Shown: in pieces, positions 23,101 to 34,894 of the stretch | Layout: every line of letters starts with the position of its first letter | How positions within the stretch are numbered: position 1 is the stretch's first letter | Assembly: GCA_951394405.1 (NCBI GenBank) | Contig: OX596340.1 | Coordinates: 2,170,001 to 2,234,000, forward strand | Direction: 5' to 3' | Source of the DNA: Coprinellus micaceus | Lineage: Eukaryota > Basidiomycota > Agaricomycetes > Agaricales > Psathyrellaceae | Length of the DNA stretch: 64,000 nucleotides | The notes under the pieces: model-generated | Databases searched by the model: none | Told to the model about the DNA's origin: nothing | What the model saw: only the letters and a program-made list of their open reading frames with translations | Position numbers and translations under genes: made by a program

Positions 23101-23220
23101 AGTAGGCAAGTTCTTCTGTCCCTCAGGACGCGACAATCCATCCACGATTTCCTTGGACATGTCGAAATTGGGTATACCCTCATTGGAAAGGGAATGAAGG
23201 TCGAGGATTTCAACAGGCAT
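20128..23220 (-). CDS. egt1: Egt1, ergothioneine biosynthesis fusion enzyme
   Basis: Egt1 makes hercynine from histidine with SAM and then joins it to cysteine by an iron- and oxygen-dependent sulfoxide synthase. The start ATG at 23220 gives MPVEILDLHS. The N-terminal EgtD-type methyltransferase has YDERGLRLYDDITTAAPEYY, LELGA, ALRKTSHVLLGLSRF and LGSSIGNFSREGAAAFL. The central DinB-like part has HEAMHLETLLYM, carrying the iron-binding HX3HXE motif. The C-terminal FGE-sulfatase-like part has EISWRPVTNGEFFKFY, GGRLPTEPELR, GGVWEWTSTLF and GGSYATIPRIAERRSFRNWY. Several 50-60-nt introns interrupt it; the stop TAA is at 20128-20130. A Ser/Pro-rich insert (after FRRQGSS) breaks the methyltransferase domain. 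The next methionine upstream in frame (near 23322) adds no family sequence. The methyltransferase intron after LELGA uses a GAG acceptor. Confidence 0.95.
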
Positions 23221-24180
23221 CGTGTCAGAGGGGGTATCAGAAGGTATGGGCAAAGGCAAGAGTTGGAAGAAGCGCGAAGTGTAGATGGTCCGGAAAGGCC
23301 TTCTGGCCAGCCACTGGCCCAAGCGAGCACCTCTTTATACACGATCGGATCCACCAATACCGCAGAGGATGACGTCAGCACGGGCTAGCTGCGATATGGT
23401 AGCCCTCCCTGGCTGGCGGGGAGCGCCCACTCTAGAAGTCCACATGCGCCGCAACGGCCTTCTCGAACGATCGAATGAGTCAGAGGTATCCAGACCGTCG
23501 GCTCTCAGCGACGCACGAGGCGGCCCGACGAAATGACGGCGTTCGAAAGCGAGCCAGGGTAATATAAACCCCTTTCAGCGCTCTCAGACTCCCGATGAAT
23601 AAGCCTGGCAGTGATCAGAACGTTGAGGATGGAATCTACAAAGGGACTATGAGTAAGAGTTGCTCACAAGTTCAGGCCTAATCCGATCGTCATCGATGAA
23701 CTGGGGTGCGTTGGATGGTCTTCGCCGTTGCCGTCTCTCCCAGAATGATCACCACGTGGGGTGGAGGCCCTCTCACCTGAGCAATTGCATAAGCTCAACC
23801 CTCCTTCTACGCATTCAACTGCCGATATTGCTGAGTGAGCTCAACTCCCTTGAGAACGGACACCTCCGCCACCAGCTTAAAAGGTCGTAGTTCTTCAGAC
23901 GTCGACGTTCGAAGTGACACATCTGGGGCACATTACTGTGATAGGTATCGCTTCTAAAGGGTATGTCGGCGAAATATTGGACTCTGGGCGCTCAGTCGGG
24001 GCAGGGAGCAGGGGAAAATCTGTGCGATTCGAGGGAAGGGGAAGAGAGGCACAGGTCAGTGCAGAGTGCGGGGTACTTTATATGTTTCTGTGGGCTCGAA
24101 GACGCGATAATGGCGCCTTAGCACTGGGGCGTGACCTGGGTGCATGTCACGTTGCGATCTGCGGACGAGAAGTGCGATCT
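23221..24180. other. Intergenic region upstream of egt1
   Basis: Holds the egt1 promoter and the 3' flank of the palmitoyltransferase gene. No domain-bearing frame is visible. Confidence 0.5.
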
Positions 24181-25706
24181 TCAGTTGTTGTCCCGATCGG
24201 CGTTGACGAGATCCTCCGCAAGCTTCGCGAGTACCTCCTCGGCACGGGGATTCAGGGGGTAGTGCATGCCATCCCCAGGTCTATATTTACGATTTTCGAA
24301 ATCAATAAGCGTTCTATGCAGCACTTTTAGAAGACTCACGACGCGCCACCGCATAAAAGTCGGACGACCCAACCCCATTTCGTCTCCCAACCGAAGACTT
24401 GGGCCCAATTCCTCCGCCAGCCAACGTTATATAACGAGATTTTTGAATGGGCCTTCTTCACGAGTTGCCGTTGGGTATAGTTGAGTTCTGGCTCGATGGG
24501 TGGGTCGGATAATGAGTGCCCTAAGCGTGGTAGGGGAGGTAGGTGTCGTAGCAGCATGAAGGGGGATATTTGCTCGATCGTCGTTTGGTTAGTTCTACAG
24601 TCAGTGTCAGAGCAAGTGTTTTGAAATGTGAGGGAGGACGTACGTTACAAGGTAGTAGTGATAGGCAGTGAATGGCCCAATGACGATGGCCACCATCGAG
24701 CCGTAGAAAGTCAGAGCGAGTTCGTGGATGGGCGTCGTCTCATCCTGCACTTGATTAGTATCCGATATGTCGCATGGAGGGACTCGCTCACCACTCCGTA
24801 TGGGTTGTTAAATGAGTACACGATAGCCCGCCCCGCGAGAGTCGCGACATAGATCGCAAGCAATGTTGTACATGTGAGAAAGTGAATAAAAGACGGGTAT
24901 GTCCGATGTCCCTATACATTTCATCAGCGCTATCCCCCTATTCGCAAACATAGACGACACACAATACAGCTCGAGGCCAGCCACGGGCAATGATGGTCCA
25001 GCTTCATGACACACCTACCACACACCGAGCAGTGGTGTGCCCGCTCGGGTTTAGGCGCCCAGCATTTCCGACACCACTTCCCCGGAGTCATAAGATACTC
25101 GTCGTCCGCAGATCCCATTAGAGCTTCCGCTATACCCACATCATCCCTGGAGTCGCGTCGAGCGGCCTCGTTCCGGTGGACATTGACTGGGCCGGGGTTT
25201 CGAGTAACGCACACAGTTAGCGAGGTGAGTGCGAGGAGGGTGAGGGAGGGAAAGCCGAGTGCGTGGATGAAGAGCCAGCGTGGTTGTTGGAGAACGCGCC
25301 AATGGTGGTATATGAGTATTCGGATGACGGAGGGTTGAGGGGCGAGTATGAGGATTATTGTCGCTGGAATGGCCCTCAGACTTGTAAAGGAGGGTAGAAC
25401 GTATGGCACATACCGAGCAGAGGTAGGCGGTAGTACCATGGTTGCTGCGGTTTATGGTCAGGCCCATGGTCGTCCCTCGATCGGAATCCGTCGCTCCGGG
25501 GGTGCAGCTCGATGTCGGACGTCGAGATTGTTCTCCGCGACATGGTCGTCGGTATTCGTTGGCTCGTCGAATGGTAAAACGAAAGGTAGAAGGAGCAGCC
25601 TTGACTGTGGTATAGAAAGGAGTGGAATTATCGCAGCATAAAAGAGGGAATGACTAGAATACAAGGGGATGTGGTGGTGGTAAGGGAATAAATTTAACCC
25701 ACTCAT
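24181..25706 (-). CDS. DHHC-type protein S-palmitoyltransferase
   Basis: The enzyme attaches palmitate to cysteines of target proteins at membranes. The spliced protein carries the zinc/DHHC cysteine-rich domain: [38 protein letters not shown], then after a ~50-nt intron [12 protein letters not shown]. Hydrophobic segments precede it (residues about 15-40, [26 protein letters not shown]) and follow it ([16 protein letters not shown] and [16 protein letters not shown]), giving the usual four spans. The TTxE motif appears as TTIEQ after the last span, and the C-terminus [16 protein letters not shown] matches fungal family members. The stop TGA is at 24181. The start at 25706 ([12 protein letters not shown]) is the first plausible ATG; the first intron is less certain. 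It is head to head with the NACHT gene, 257 bp between start codons. Confidence 0.9.
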
Positions 25707-25963
25707 CGGCGTCTGTCTCCGTCGTTCGTCGCCATCAACGACGTCGGCGACGGCGCGGGTGACAACCAGCTTGAACTGATCCGGGCGATGCACAGCACCC
25801 GCTTCTGGCGCCCAACGCCACTTTGCTCAGCGCCTAAACTTGACCACAGCTTCCATCTCAATCCATCCACTCAATATCACATCATTCCGCCGCTGGAGTT
25901 TCCGATCCATTTACGGCGACGTCTCGTCTGGTGTTAGATGCACCTCGCTTGCTTTCCACCCTC

Positions 25964-28070
25964 ATGCATCCGGACGAAACCCATAGTGTCGCTGTATTCC
26001 CTGGAGCCCACCATCTCGTCGTTCACAACCTGAACTTGAACATCACCACGACCTCGACTCGCGGTCTAGATCGCTCGAATGTGTCAGAAGAAGACTTCGT
26101 TATGAGAGGAATGAAGGGTGAGTCTAAACCCCTTGGCGCTATCAGATGCTGTAAACACGACGATCCGGCTCATGCTCATCGCATACACAGAGCTAGAGGC
26201 GCATATATCCCCTGGTGCGCTTCACGACTCCGCAGAGCGAGGCGACGCACCCAGGTGCCACCACGAAACTCGAAAAGCTATCCAAGAGAACATTTTGAGC
26301 TGGGCGCGAAACGACTACCATGATACAGAGGCCGGGATGCTCTGGCTGAATGGCCCCGCTGGAACAGGAAAGACGGCGATCCTCCAAACCATAGCGGAAC
26401 GGTGTGCTGTAGGGGAGGAGGAGATGCTTGCGGCGAGCTTCTTCTTCTCGTACCGGACGCCCGAGACGCGGTCCCTGCAGTACCTCGTCCCGACGATTGC
26501 GTATCAGCTGGCGCAGAGGATACCTGCCTTGGCGATCCCCATTATCAAGGCTGTGCAGGGTGACCCGTCCATTTTCAAGAAGAACGAGGAGGTGCAGCTG
26601 AACGCGTTGATCCTGGCCCCAGTCAAAGGCGCACTGGCTCGGGGAACTGCCAAAGGGTGGCCAAGGCTCATCGTGGTCGACGCAGTGGATGAGTGCGATC
26701 CAGACATGGTGGAAGATGACGATTGCTCAGGTGCGAGGTTCCGCCTCGAGAAGGAGAAAGCACAGCACAGAGTCCTAGAACTACTCTCTTCGGCGTCGAA
26801 CCGGGCGTCATTTCCGTTCAGGGTCATCGTTGGGAGCAGACCAGAGCGGGCGATCCGGACTTTCTTCAACGATGCTTCGCGCAGAACAACAGTCCACTGT
26901 ATCACACTTGATAAGCATTGGAGCCCTGATGCCGATATCGCGCTCCTCCTCCGCTGCCGCTTCAAGACGCTCTGTCACCAATTTGGCATCAACGGTGGTA
27001 CATGGCCAACCGAGGAGGTCATCCGATTCCTGGTGAGGAAGGCGAATGGTCAATTCATCTTTGTGGCGACTGTAATGCGGTGGATAGAGGAAGCAGATTT
27101 TTGTTCCCATCAAGGAAGGCTTGATATGGTTTTCGGCCTGGAAAATAGAACACCAGGAGGTGAAGACGATCCGAGTCCGTTTCAGCATCTCGACGACCTG
27201 TACAGGCGCATCATCTCCTCATGCCCCGCTCCGTCCACAGCCTGCCTTTGGCTGCGCATCATCCACTTTCTATCGGGTGCAAACTTACCCGCACGTGTCG
27301 CGGATGCTTTCCTCGAGGTTCAGTCTGGAGACGTCGAGAGGGTGTTGGGGTGTCTTCATTCTGTTTTAAGCGTGCCGGGGGACAAGGATGCGAAGAGGTA
27401 CAGGTTTTATCATCTGTCTCTTCCGGAGTTCCTTGCCAGCCCCATTCGCTGCAAAGACCTATATGTTGCCGACGATGTGTGGGTCAACCATTTCGTCTTG
27501 CGATATCTGGCGTTTTGTCGAGGTGAGTTCTTTTTAAAAGTTCGCTGATCCAACTAGTATGATTACCGACTCAGGGAGCAGTCGCCTGAATATTCGCTGC
27601 TCGATCCCCCTGCCCGACCTCCATTGCATATCACCCAGCGAAGAGGTGGTTACCGCTATGCTCGACTTTGATGTCCAAGCCTGGGTTGCCTACACCATTG
27701 ACGACGACGATACACAGTACTGCTGCTGGAATTTTGGGAATCTGTATGATTGGGTTCATTGCCAGGTGTGTATTCATTAGGTATCAGGCAGCTGGGGAGG
27801 CCTAACATCGTATCATAGTGCCCTGCATTCCTACCTTGCACCAGGCTTTGTCGGAAGTGGCAAACCGAAATCAGTGAAGCATGCGAGGGAGAGGGTTGGA
27901 CCGCGCCAAAGCGACACGCGCGGATGATCAAGGGTCGGTATACCGACCGATTTCGCAAGAAGCGGGACATCAGTGTGGCTTCAGCTCGAGTAAGGCCATC
28001 CCCTTCTAGGGTGTTCCTAATTTCCCTCGCGGTGGCTCTCCTCGGTGCCTGGTTCGTGTGCGCTCGGTGA
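25964..28070 (+). CDS. NACHT NTPase (NLR-like) with N-terminal motif and C-terminal membrane segment
   Basis: NACHT proteins of fungi are STAND NTPases that act as receptors, some triggering cell death in self/non-self recognition. Exon 1 (ATG at 25964) encodes about 52 residues with FPGAHHLVVHNLNLNIT at 12-28. After an intron comes ELEAHISPGALHDSAERGDA, then the P-loop GPAGTGKT (about 106-113), the Walker-B-type LIVVDAVDECD (near 210), SRPERAIRTFF, and a helical region with GQFIFVATVMRWIEE and PSTACLWLRIIHFL. Two more introns lead to a last exon ending VFLISLAVALLGAWFVCAR, a single hydrophobic span at the very C-terminus; the TGA is at 28068-28070. No WD40, ankyrin or TPR repeats follow, so the usual repeat sensor is absent or unrecognised. 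About 645 aa. See the findings for the link to the genes at 34-40 kb. Confidence 0.88.
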
Positions 28071-28522
28071 CGCACCGAGTCGGTCGGCTGTATTTGGGAA
28101 GAACGTCGGCTATGACGCGACCATGTGACTGTGACGAGGGTACCCGCTGGCGGGGAACGGGACGCGCCAAATCGACACCAGACGCGCCTCGACATCGGAA
28201 GTGCATCCCCGACATTGACATTGAGCGCGTTGACGTGGCCGAACAGTGGCAGAGAATGTCATCGTGGTCGAGCTTAAAGTTGGCTAAAGAGTCCGGAGAG
28301 TGCAACACGCGTTGTTTTCGTTTGTTGTGATGGGGTCGGGTCGGCATCAATGTGCCCGTGTTCAAGTTGAACAACGCAACCTTGCGGCTCTTGGCCTTCG
28401 TTGCTGCTGTTCTCTTGTTGCCCGAGAGCGCCCAGCAGCCCTGCCTCCGCTCATCCGGCAAGGTACTCCCCCAAGGCTCCACCATTACGCGACACGTCTA
28501 GCACCCAACGCGCTCAGCCGTC
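28071..28522. other. Spacer between the NACHT and kinase genes
   Basis: About 450 bases; probably the kinase promoter. No coding signal of its own. Confidence 0.45.
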
Positions 28523-31500
28523 ATGGACTCTTGCTCGTCGTCCAGAACACCGAGTCCGGTCGTGTACGACCCAGAACCCCGTGGCTCTGTATACTCCCTC
28601 TCAGACCAGACCATTGCCCACGAACTCGATTTCGTCGAGGAGGTGCGTCCCAATACCTACCTCGCTGGCATCGTCACTCATTACGGCGCACCTAGATCGG
28701 CAATGGTAATTGGGGGAGCGTCTGGCTTGCTAGACCCAAACGTGCCAAGAACACGACGACCTCAGAGCACCCCGCGTTCAAAGACGGAGGTCGCAAGTTC
28801 GCGATTAAGCTTGTACATAGGAAGAAAACAGCTGCCAACGCATCGCGTATCAAGTCCCTGTAAGCTGCCTTCACTTGGCCGCAAGGCTTGACTCATTCAT
28901 ACTTCGGCTGCTAGATGGAACGAGATGAAGATAGTACGCACATTCAAGGACGATAAGCACCCTTCAATCATCTCCTTCCACTCCTTCATCATGACCCCCT
29001 CCTACGCCATGATCACCATGTACGTCCAATGCGGCCTGCGCAGGCAACCCTTGTTTTCTCCGCCCACGGACCGCTCACCTGACGACCTTCTTCTTCCGCC
29101 TTCTTTCAGGACCTATCTTCCCACCCTCGTCCCAGTCGAGGTCGATGAAAGCAAGTGCCGTGAATGGTTCCATTTCCTCCTATCTGGAGTCGACTTCCTG
29201 CATCGTCGAGGCGTCGTCCATAACGACATCAAGTAGGTCTCCCCAGGTGTTGAGAAAGTCCCCATAATGCTAACGCGTTGCCTATTTATAGACCGGCGAA
29301 CATCCTCCTCTCGCATAAAAACATCCCAGTTCTTGTGGATTTTGGATTCGCCGAGCTGAAGGATCCCGAAGACGATACATCCTTCCATAGCAACTTGACA
29401 TATGGGACACCCGAAGTGAGCTCAATAAATGGCTTTAACTGATGCTAGATAGCTGACTTTAGCGCAGTACCTGTCGCCGGAGCGCGCAAGAGGCATAACC
29501 CACGACACCCGCAAGTCAGACGTCTGGTCACTAGGCGTCACGTTCTTCGAGATTCTCTGCGGGCGGACACCATTCGAGCAGTACGATGGAGATGCACTGC
29601 AGACCAAGGAAGATGTTGAGCGGTATTGGTCGCGTACAGTACGTCTAGATCCGCCTTCCAACATACCGAACAATACTCACTTGTACCTCCTAGCTCCGTG
29701 GCAAGTGGGTTGGCCAGTGGAAGTTGTCAGAGAAAATGGAGAAGCTCCTGCGGAGGATGATGTCTCCGAACGCCGACTTGCGCTGTACCGCGTCGCAAGC
29801 GCTTGCTGATGGATACTGGAAGGTTAATAGAGAGTCGCAGAGCCATCATCGTAAGTCTTGGGACGTCGCGATGCTGGCGCGTACTAACCTCTCTTCTGTG
29901 TCGTTAGGCCGTGCCGCAAGCTACAACTCATCCCTCGTCTTTGAGAAAGACCTGGACAAGCTCTTAGACATGACGCCACCTACGACCAAGCTCGCCGGCT
30001 TGCCAATCGCCGCCGAGTCTAACCCACCCTCACCCCCCGGCCTAGATCAGCCTCTACCAGAGGCCACAGAGAGCAGGCATTCGCTGATCAAACCCAAGTC
30101 GCAGCCTAAGGTTGCAGTCACAGTATCAACATCGACCATGAATAAGTCTCACCCCCGCAGGCGCGTTCCCCCAGCCGACCTTTCGCCTATCAAAGGCTCG
30201 CCTCCCGCCTCCCCCGCGCACCGTTCCGCATCAGCCAAGGAGAACGCTACAACGCCATCCGGACTGAATCCAAACAAGAGCAAGGATGCCTCCTCGAAAC
30301 CGCGTCGTCCGTTGGGTGCTGTGGTGTCGCCCGAGAACAACGTGTCCGTATCCGCAGCAGCCCTCAGCCGTATCCCTGTCAAGCGGCTTGATGAAATGAC
30401 CAGTAAACGCCGTTCGAGCGTGTTTAATGACCTGCGGAGGAGTACGAGTAACCTGGCTGCGGCGAAGGAGGCGACGGCGGAGAGGCCTGTGCCTCCGTCG
30501 AGTTATAGCACGAAAACGTCGAGTAGTGTGAGGGATAGGGTGTTGGAGTGGGAGAGGGAACGCCAGAGGTTGAGGGAGATGGAGCGGTTGGAGGATATGG
30601 AGAGGGATGGGGAGGAGGAAAGTGGGGCGGAAGATGAGGGTGAGAGGAAAGAAAAGGAGAGGGATAAGGCGAGAGATAAGCTCACCTCGAAGAATTGCGA
30701 GACGGAGGACGCTAATCAGGGGTCTTGGGAGGGCGAGAAGGAAGCCGTTGCTGATAGGAGGGCGGAAGAGGAGGAAGAACCCTTTATGGTGGTGGTGAAG
30801 AAAGTGAAAGAGAAAAAGGATACCAAGATTCCGAAGGCAAGTCGTGGTGGTCATAACAAGGAGAACGGAGTCGACAAAGAGAACGTGGGGCCCAGCCACA
30901 GAGCACGCGGCTCCAGGCCCTCAAGTCCTCCACAGCTGCCCCTCGTCCCTGTTATGTCTCCCCTCAGCCGAAGTGAGTTTTCGAGCGTCTCTTGTGACAC
31001 CTTGGTGGCTACGAAGAAGAGGAAGCTGATCATGAATGTTTCTTTGTCTTTGTGTATTTAGTGATGAACACCCTCCCCGCCCCGACACCGACGAATACGC
31101 CTGCTCAAGCAAATGGAAGTACCCCGCGCAAGCAGTCCAAATCGAACATCTTCAAGCATACGATCAAGTCTTCGATAGGTACGAATTCCTCGTCCTTATC
31201 TCACTCTGGTCCCGTCCTAACGCGCATCATAGACAAAACCTTGCAATTCTATAAACAATCGTCTCTTGGGCGAGCTGCGAGCGGACCACCGGCTCGAGGG
31301 GCCTCCTTTGAAATCGCAAGAGAAGCCGAACTTACTACCTCCCCTCAAGCCCTTCTATCAACGCTAGCATCCCCGCCCGGTGCTCAGTCGCCCTTGTCCC
31401 CACTGGCACCCATTAAGAATGCTGCGATGACGCAACAAGCCTTGACCGAGACACAGATGGACCGGATGCAGATCTGGATGAAGAACGTCGAGAGTGAGTC

Positions 31501-32629
31501 ACTCAATGTTTTGTCCATTCATGTATGCTGACCCGCTTAAATAGGCGTTGTCGAGGAAGCAAAGGCAAACTTTGAAGCTACCGACCCTAACAGGGAGTAT
31601 ACGTTCCCACCACTCCCTGTACCCCCCTCCCAGACCCGCCGCGTCCGTTCTGGGCGCCTTCCGCGACGCGTTCTTGCTGCGAGTCAAATCTTCGACGAGA
31701 GCGGCGCGCCTAGTTCCCTCGACAGTAGCTTCGCCTCCAATGCCCCTCCATCGTCGTACTGCCCCCCTCCGTCCGCCGAGACGTCCAACATGGGCCCCTC
31801 GAGCGAGCAACCGGATTCAGAAGTCGCATCGCCTGCCGACGCCCAATTCGTAATCCCAGAGATCCTCACCCCTTCCAAGCAGCGTCGTGCAACCATCTCC
31901 GCGACACGATCCCCCTCTTCGCCTCCTCGTATGGAAATGGCTGAAGGATTTAGTAGGCACCGGGGGCACAACAGCCTTGCCCAACTACGAGTCACCCCGC
32001 TCGCCCACCTCGATGCAGACGTGAGGCGGGCCCAAGCGTCGCCGAAGCTTTCGGACGTCGTCGATCGCAACCTCTTCATCGCCCCCGCCTACACCTCGCG
32101 CGACAACCTCCTCGACCAGTTCAATACTTCTGAAGACGACCAGCACTTCTCGATCTGCCACGTCGAGCCGTACTCCCAGACGCGTTTCAGCTCGGATAAC
32201 CCAGTGCCTTATATGGATACCCCCGACCGCAGACAGATGGAGCACGTGTACGACAGGTACCTCATGACCTCGGGGAACGTCAAGCGTGCTGGGAAGGGAT
32301 ACCAGTCCGAGGCTGTCGCTGCAGCTGCTGCAGGCAAGGCTCTAGGACCGAACGCTGGGAAGGACAACAAGAAGGAGTTTAGCCATAGGGCTTTCTACAG
32401 CGCGAGGAGGCAAATGCCGCCCCCAGTGTCGAGCGCTGATATCCTGAGGAGGGCGGCGTCCGTGGACGAGATGGGGTATGTCCACCAGTCGCAGGTGACT
32501 GCGGACGGATTTGCGGAGGTCGCTAAGGATGAGAATATGAGTGGGACGGTGTCGAAGGTGAGGCGCGCGTTCAAGGCTATCGTGCCTGGGAAGGCTGGCG
32601 TGTCGAGGCGGCTTTCGAAGGCGTACTAA
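28523..32629 (+). CDS. Ser/Thr protein kinase with long disordered C-terminus (about 1,160 aa)
   Basis: The ATG at 28523 starts a short leader. Splicing to the next exon gives the glycine loop IGNGNWGSVWLA, then FAIKLVHRKK (catalytic Lys) and LWNEMKIVRTF (helix-C Glu). Further exons give GVVHNDIKPANILL, VLVDFGFAEL (DFG), TYGTPEYLSPERA and SDVWSLGVTFFEILCGRTPF. The catalytic loop is HND rather than HRD. After the kinase domain (ending near residue 330) more than 800 residues are Ser/Pro- and charge-rich, with an acidic/basic block (LREMERLEDMERDGEEE) and a conserved-looking tail (FKAIVPGKAG). About eleven exons; all splice joins I checked keep frame. Members of this basidiomycete kinase group are known to me only as uncharacterised. 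The stop is at 32627-32629. Confidence 0.85.
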
Positions 32630-33400
32630 AGGAGTATTTATGCTCTCGCATGGGTCTCGTTGCATCGTCCTTTTCCCGTTTCTCTTTCATTTTATTTTTC
32701 CCCTCTCCTCTCTTCACTGCATCATTTTCATCCTCAACAACTGACCACCGATCGTATTCATTATGCTGTTATTTAATGCATCTTCCCTTACCCACTCACA
32801 CTGTATGCCCCGTCCCCTTCTCTGGCTGCATTTGCTACCCCCTGTTACCCTCCTCCGCACCCTACCTACCAACTCACCACCCACATCTCCGCGCCAACCA
32901 CCCCCGCTTTGTTATCTCGATATCCACTGTTACTGTTGCTACCCCCACACTCGCTTATACCGGCTCGCTGTCTCGCTATCGCCCCCTGCTTTCCGTCATA
33001 CACCTGGCATCCGTTTGCATTGCAGTTTGCATTTGCCCCGTCACGACAACCCTCTGTTTACTCCGCTTATGACTCTTTCCGCACGCTACGTTCTACGCTA
33101 CTGTTACCCACGTTATCTACGTTATTTCTCTGCTACGATATCCCTCTTCATGACTTTTTAGTTTTACGACATCACTTATGTTTTCTCAAATTCCCCAGCT
33201 TTGTTGCTTCTTCATGTGGATGAGTACTGAGTGAATGTATCGAGTCACGCCTTCGTTGGCGTTTCCTGCCTTGCCTCGCCGAATCTGGTGTGCCGACCCT
33301 GGCCAGTCACATCTGACATTTCCCGGCATCCAACTGCGAACTTCACGAAATCAGAGAAATCAGCCACTCTGTCCAGAGGTAAGGCAGAAGACAAGTAAAA
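32630..33400. other. 3' flank of the kinase gene, strongly pyrimidine-rich
   Basis: Bases 32650-33200 are almost entirely C/T-biased on the plus strand, with long runs of CTCC, CCAC and TTTC. This looks like a 3' UTR or transcribed spacer, not a gene, although the bias makes long chance open frames. Confidence 0.5.
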
Positions 33401-33575
33401 GTGTAACTTCGGGTAAAACGGATTCACGTGGGGCATCCTCATTTCGAAAGATATTGGGAATCAGCTTCCTACAGATTGTAGCCCCTGGTGATATCTTCAA
33501 TCTGTAGGAAACCGATTTTGGATAGTGCCCTTCGGAAGGATGCCCCGACTGTATTTCTGTTCACCGAAGTTACAT
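33401..33575. repeat. Imperfect inverted repeat (hairpin) with about 78-bp arms
   Basis: The left arm (33401-33478) and right arm (33498-33575) are reverse complements with mismatches. Perfect blocks are TTCCTACAGATTG (33466-33478) against CAATCTGTAGGAA (33498-33510), GGGGCATCCT against AGGATGCCCC, and TGTAACTTCGG against CCGAAGTTACA. The loop is 19 nt. No coding capacity. It looks like a MITE-type element or other palindromic repeat. Confidence 0.7.
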
Positions 33576-33934
33576 GTTCACACGGCCCCTACCTTATTGA
33601 GCTGGGAAGTCGGGGGTTCGCAGCAAACCAAGTGCACCACCCTGCGAAAGGACCAGTGGGCGTGCCTTGGTCCAATCCCAAAGAACTAGGTCAGCTGACC
33701 TTTCGACAAGCAACTTCTTCAACTTGCAAGTTGATGGGGCGACTCCAAGTTACCCAAGCTACAAAGGTGGATCTTGCCTCAAGACTGCCTAAAACGGCAG
33801 GCAAGTTCCACCCAAGTTCCCCAAGTTACCTTGGATCAAGGTCAAGTGTTGACAACTGACTTTTTTAAATCACAAACTTAGAATTAACTCCAAAAGTGGA
33901 CAGTGATGGCGAAATTTCGAAAGTAGTCAATACA

Positions 33935-33959
33935 GTTGAACGTTGAACGTTGAACGTTG
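33935..33959 (+). repeat. Short tandem repeat, GTTGAAC x3.5
   Basis: Three full copies of the 7-bp unit GTTGAAC plus a partial fourth, about 150 bp upstream of the start codon at 34107. Confidence 0.7.
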
Positions 33960-34023
33960 CAACTTACAGACTTGAAATATCTGGGGGATCAATTCTGTCG
34001 TCGAATTTACGTTCTTTGTACAC

Positions 34024-34030
34024 TATAAAG
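34024..34030 (+). promoter_or_regulatory. TATA box of the gene at 34107
   Basis: TATAAAG lies 77 bases before the ATG at 34107, a normal distance, and supports that start and strand. Confidence 0.45.
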
Positions 34031-34106
34031 GAATGCTAGACCCCTCAACACCTCCTCATTCTCATCCTCAGTCCTGAACCTGTTCAATTTGGTAACTTCG
34101 CAAGGC

Positions 34107-34894
34107 ATGAACCCCGGGCCAACGACGCCTGAATCCCAACGCCGACAACACAACCGACGGTTAACGCATGGCTATACCGGTCCCCACCGCTCTTGGCAGT
34201 GGATCTGGTTCTGGTACTTGTACTACAGCTCGTACGTCTTTTAAGTCTTAGCTTGATCGATCGTTGTCATTCGTTGACCCTTTGTGTTACATTTCGTCCA
34301 TCTGTGACATGTGACCATCGTTTAGACTCGACGCCCAGTTATTTCTAGGTGAGCCTGTGAGCGTCATCAATGACTGCAAGCACTGGAACCAACGCGTATT
34401 AATGTGTACGAAAACATTGGTAGTCTGGGTACAACGCTTTGGCGGTGTGCCCCTGTGGATGCCAAGCCGCAAGAGCCTCCGATCCACATCCAAAGCCATC
34501 TTTGAGAGGACCGGCTGCACGTTTTCTATAGACGACATCAAGGACCGAACGTGGTTTTGGATGGTCCAAGCCGAAGGTATGTGTCATACTCTATACCCTG
34601 AGACCCCATAATAATGCAAATGTGGCAGCACACGAGCTCAACTCCAGGCTCTACCCCCCACCCCATCGCTATGAAGCTATGGCTACCCAAGAACCTCACC
34701 TTATGCGGGGAGCCGGAGGGCCAATCGAACCCCCACGCCGAAAGCAAACGTTCTCTACAACTAGATCCCAGCACACTACCCATCGTATTCCCTCAAAAGT
34801 GCTGCCAGTCCTCTCTGGTGGGGCAAGTGGCTTTTTTACGAACGCGAAGCAGTTTAATATCGAACATATGTACATTCTCAATCCCAGTGGTTGA
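34107..34894 (+). CDS. Orphan family member A, 188 aa, with C-terminal F-x-N-A motif
   Basis: Four exons join in frame: 34107-34231, 34326-34348 (23 nt), 34424-34576 and 34629-34894, total 567 nt. The protein starts MNPGPTTPESQRRQ, has a Trp/Tyr-rich stretch (SWQWIWFWYLYYS), then the family core DAQLFLVWVQRFGGVP, WMPSRKSLRSTSKAIFERTG and SIDDIKDRTWFW, then a Pro/Arg/Ser-rich linker, and ends FFTNAKQFNIEHMYILNPSG. I do not recognise a named domain. The core and two intron positions are shared with genes B (38.5 kb) and/or C (39.7 kb): the ~20-nt exon and phase-1 intron before the GGVP block are shared with B, and the phase-1 intron after WMVQAEG with C. The terminal motif resembles the N-terminus of the NACHT protein. 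Function is unknown; an effector role is only inferred. Confidence 0.6.

Noticed and set aside
26504..26965. 153-codon minus-strand frame inside the NACHT gene
   Set aside because: Antisense shadow of the conserved NACHT exon.
32650..33223. Overlapping plus-strand frames rich in Ser, Leu and Pro after the kinase gene
   Set aside because: They come from a strong C/T bias that removes stops in several frames at once; no frame is favoured.
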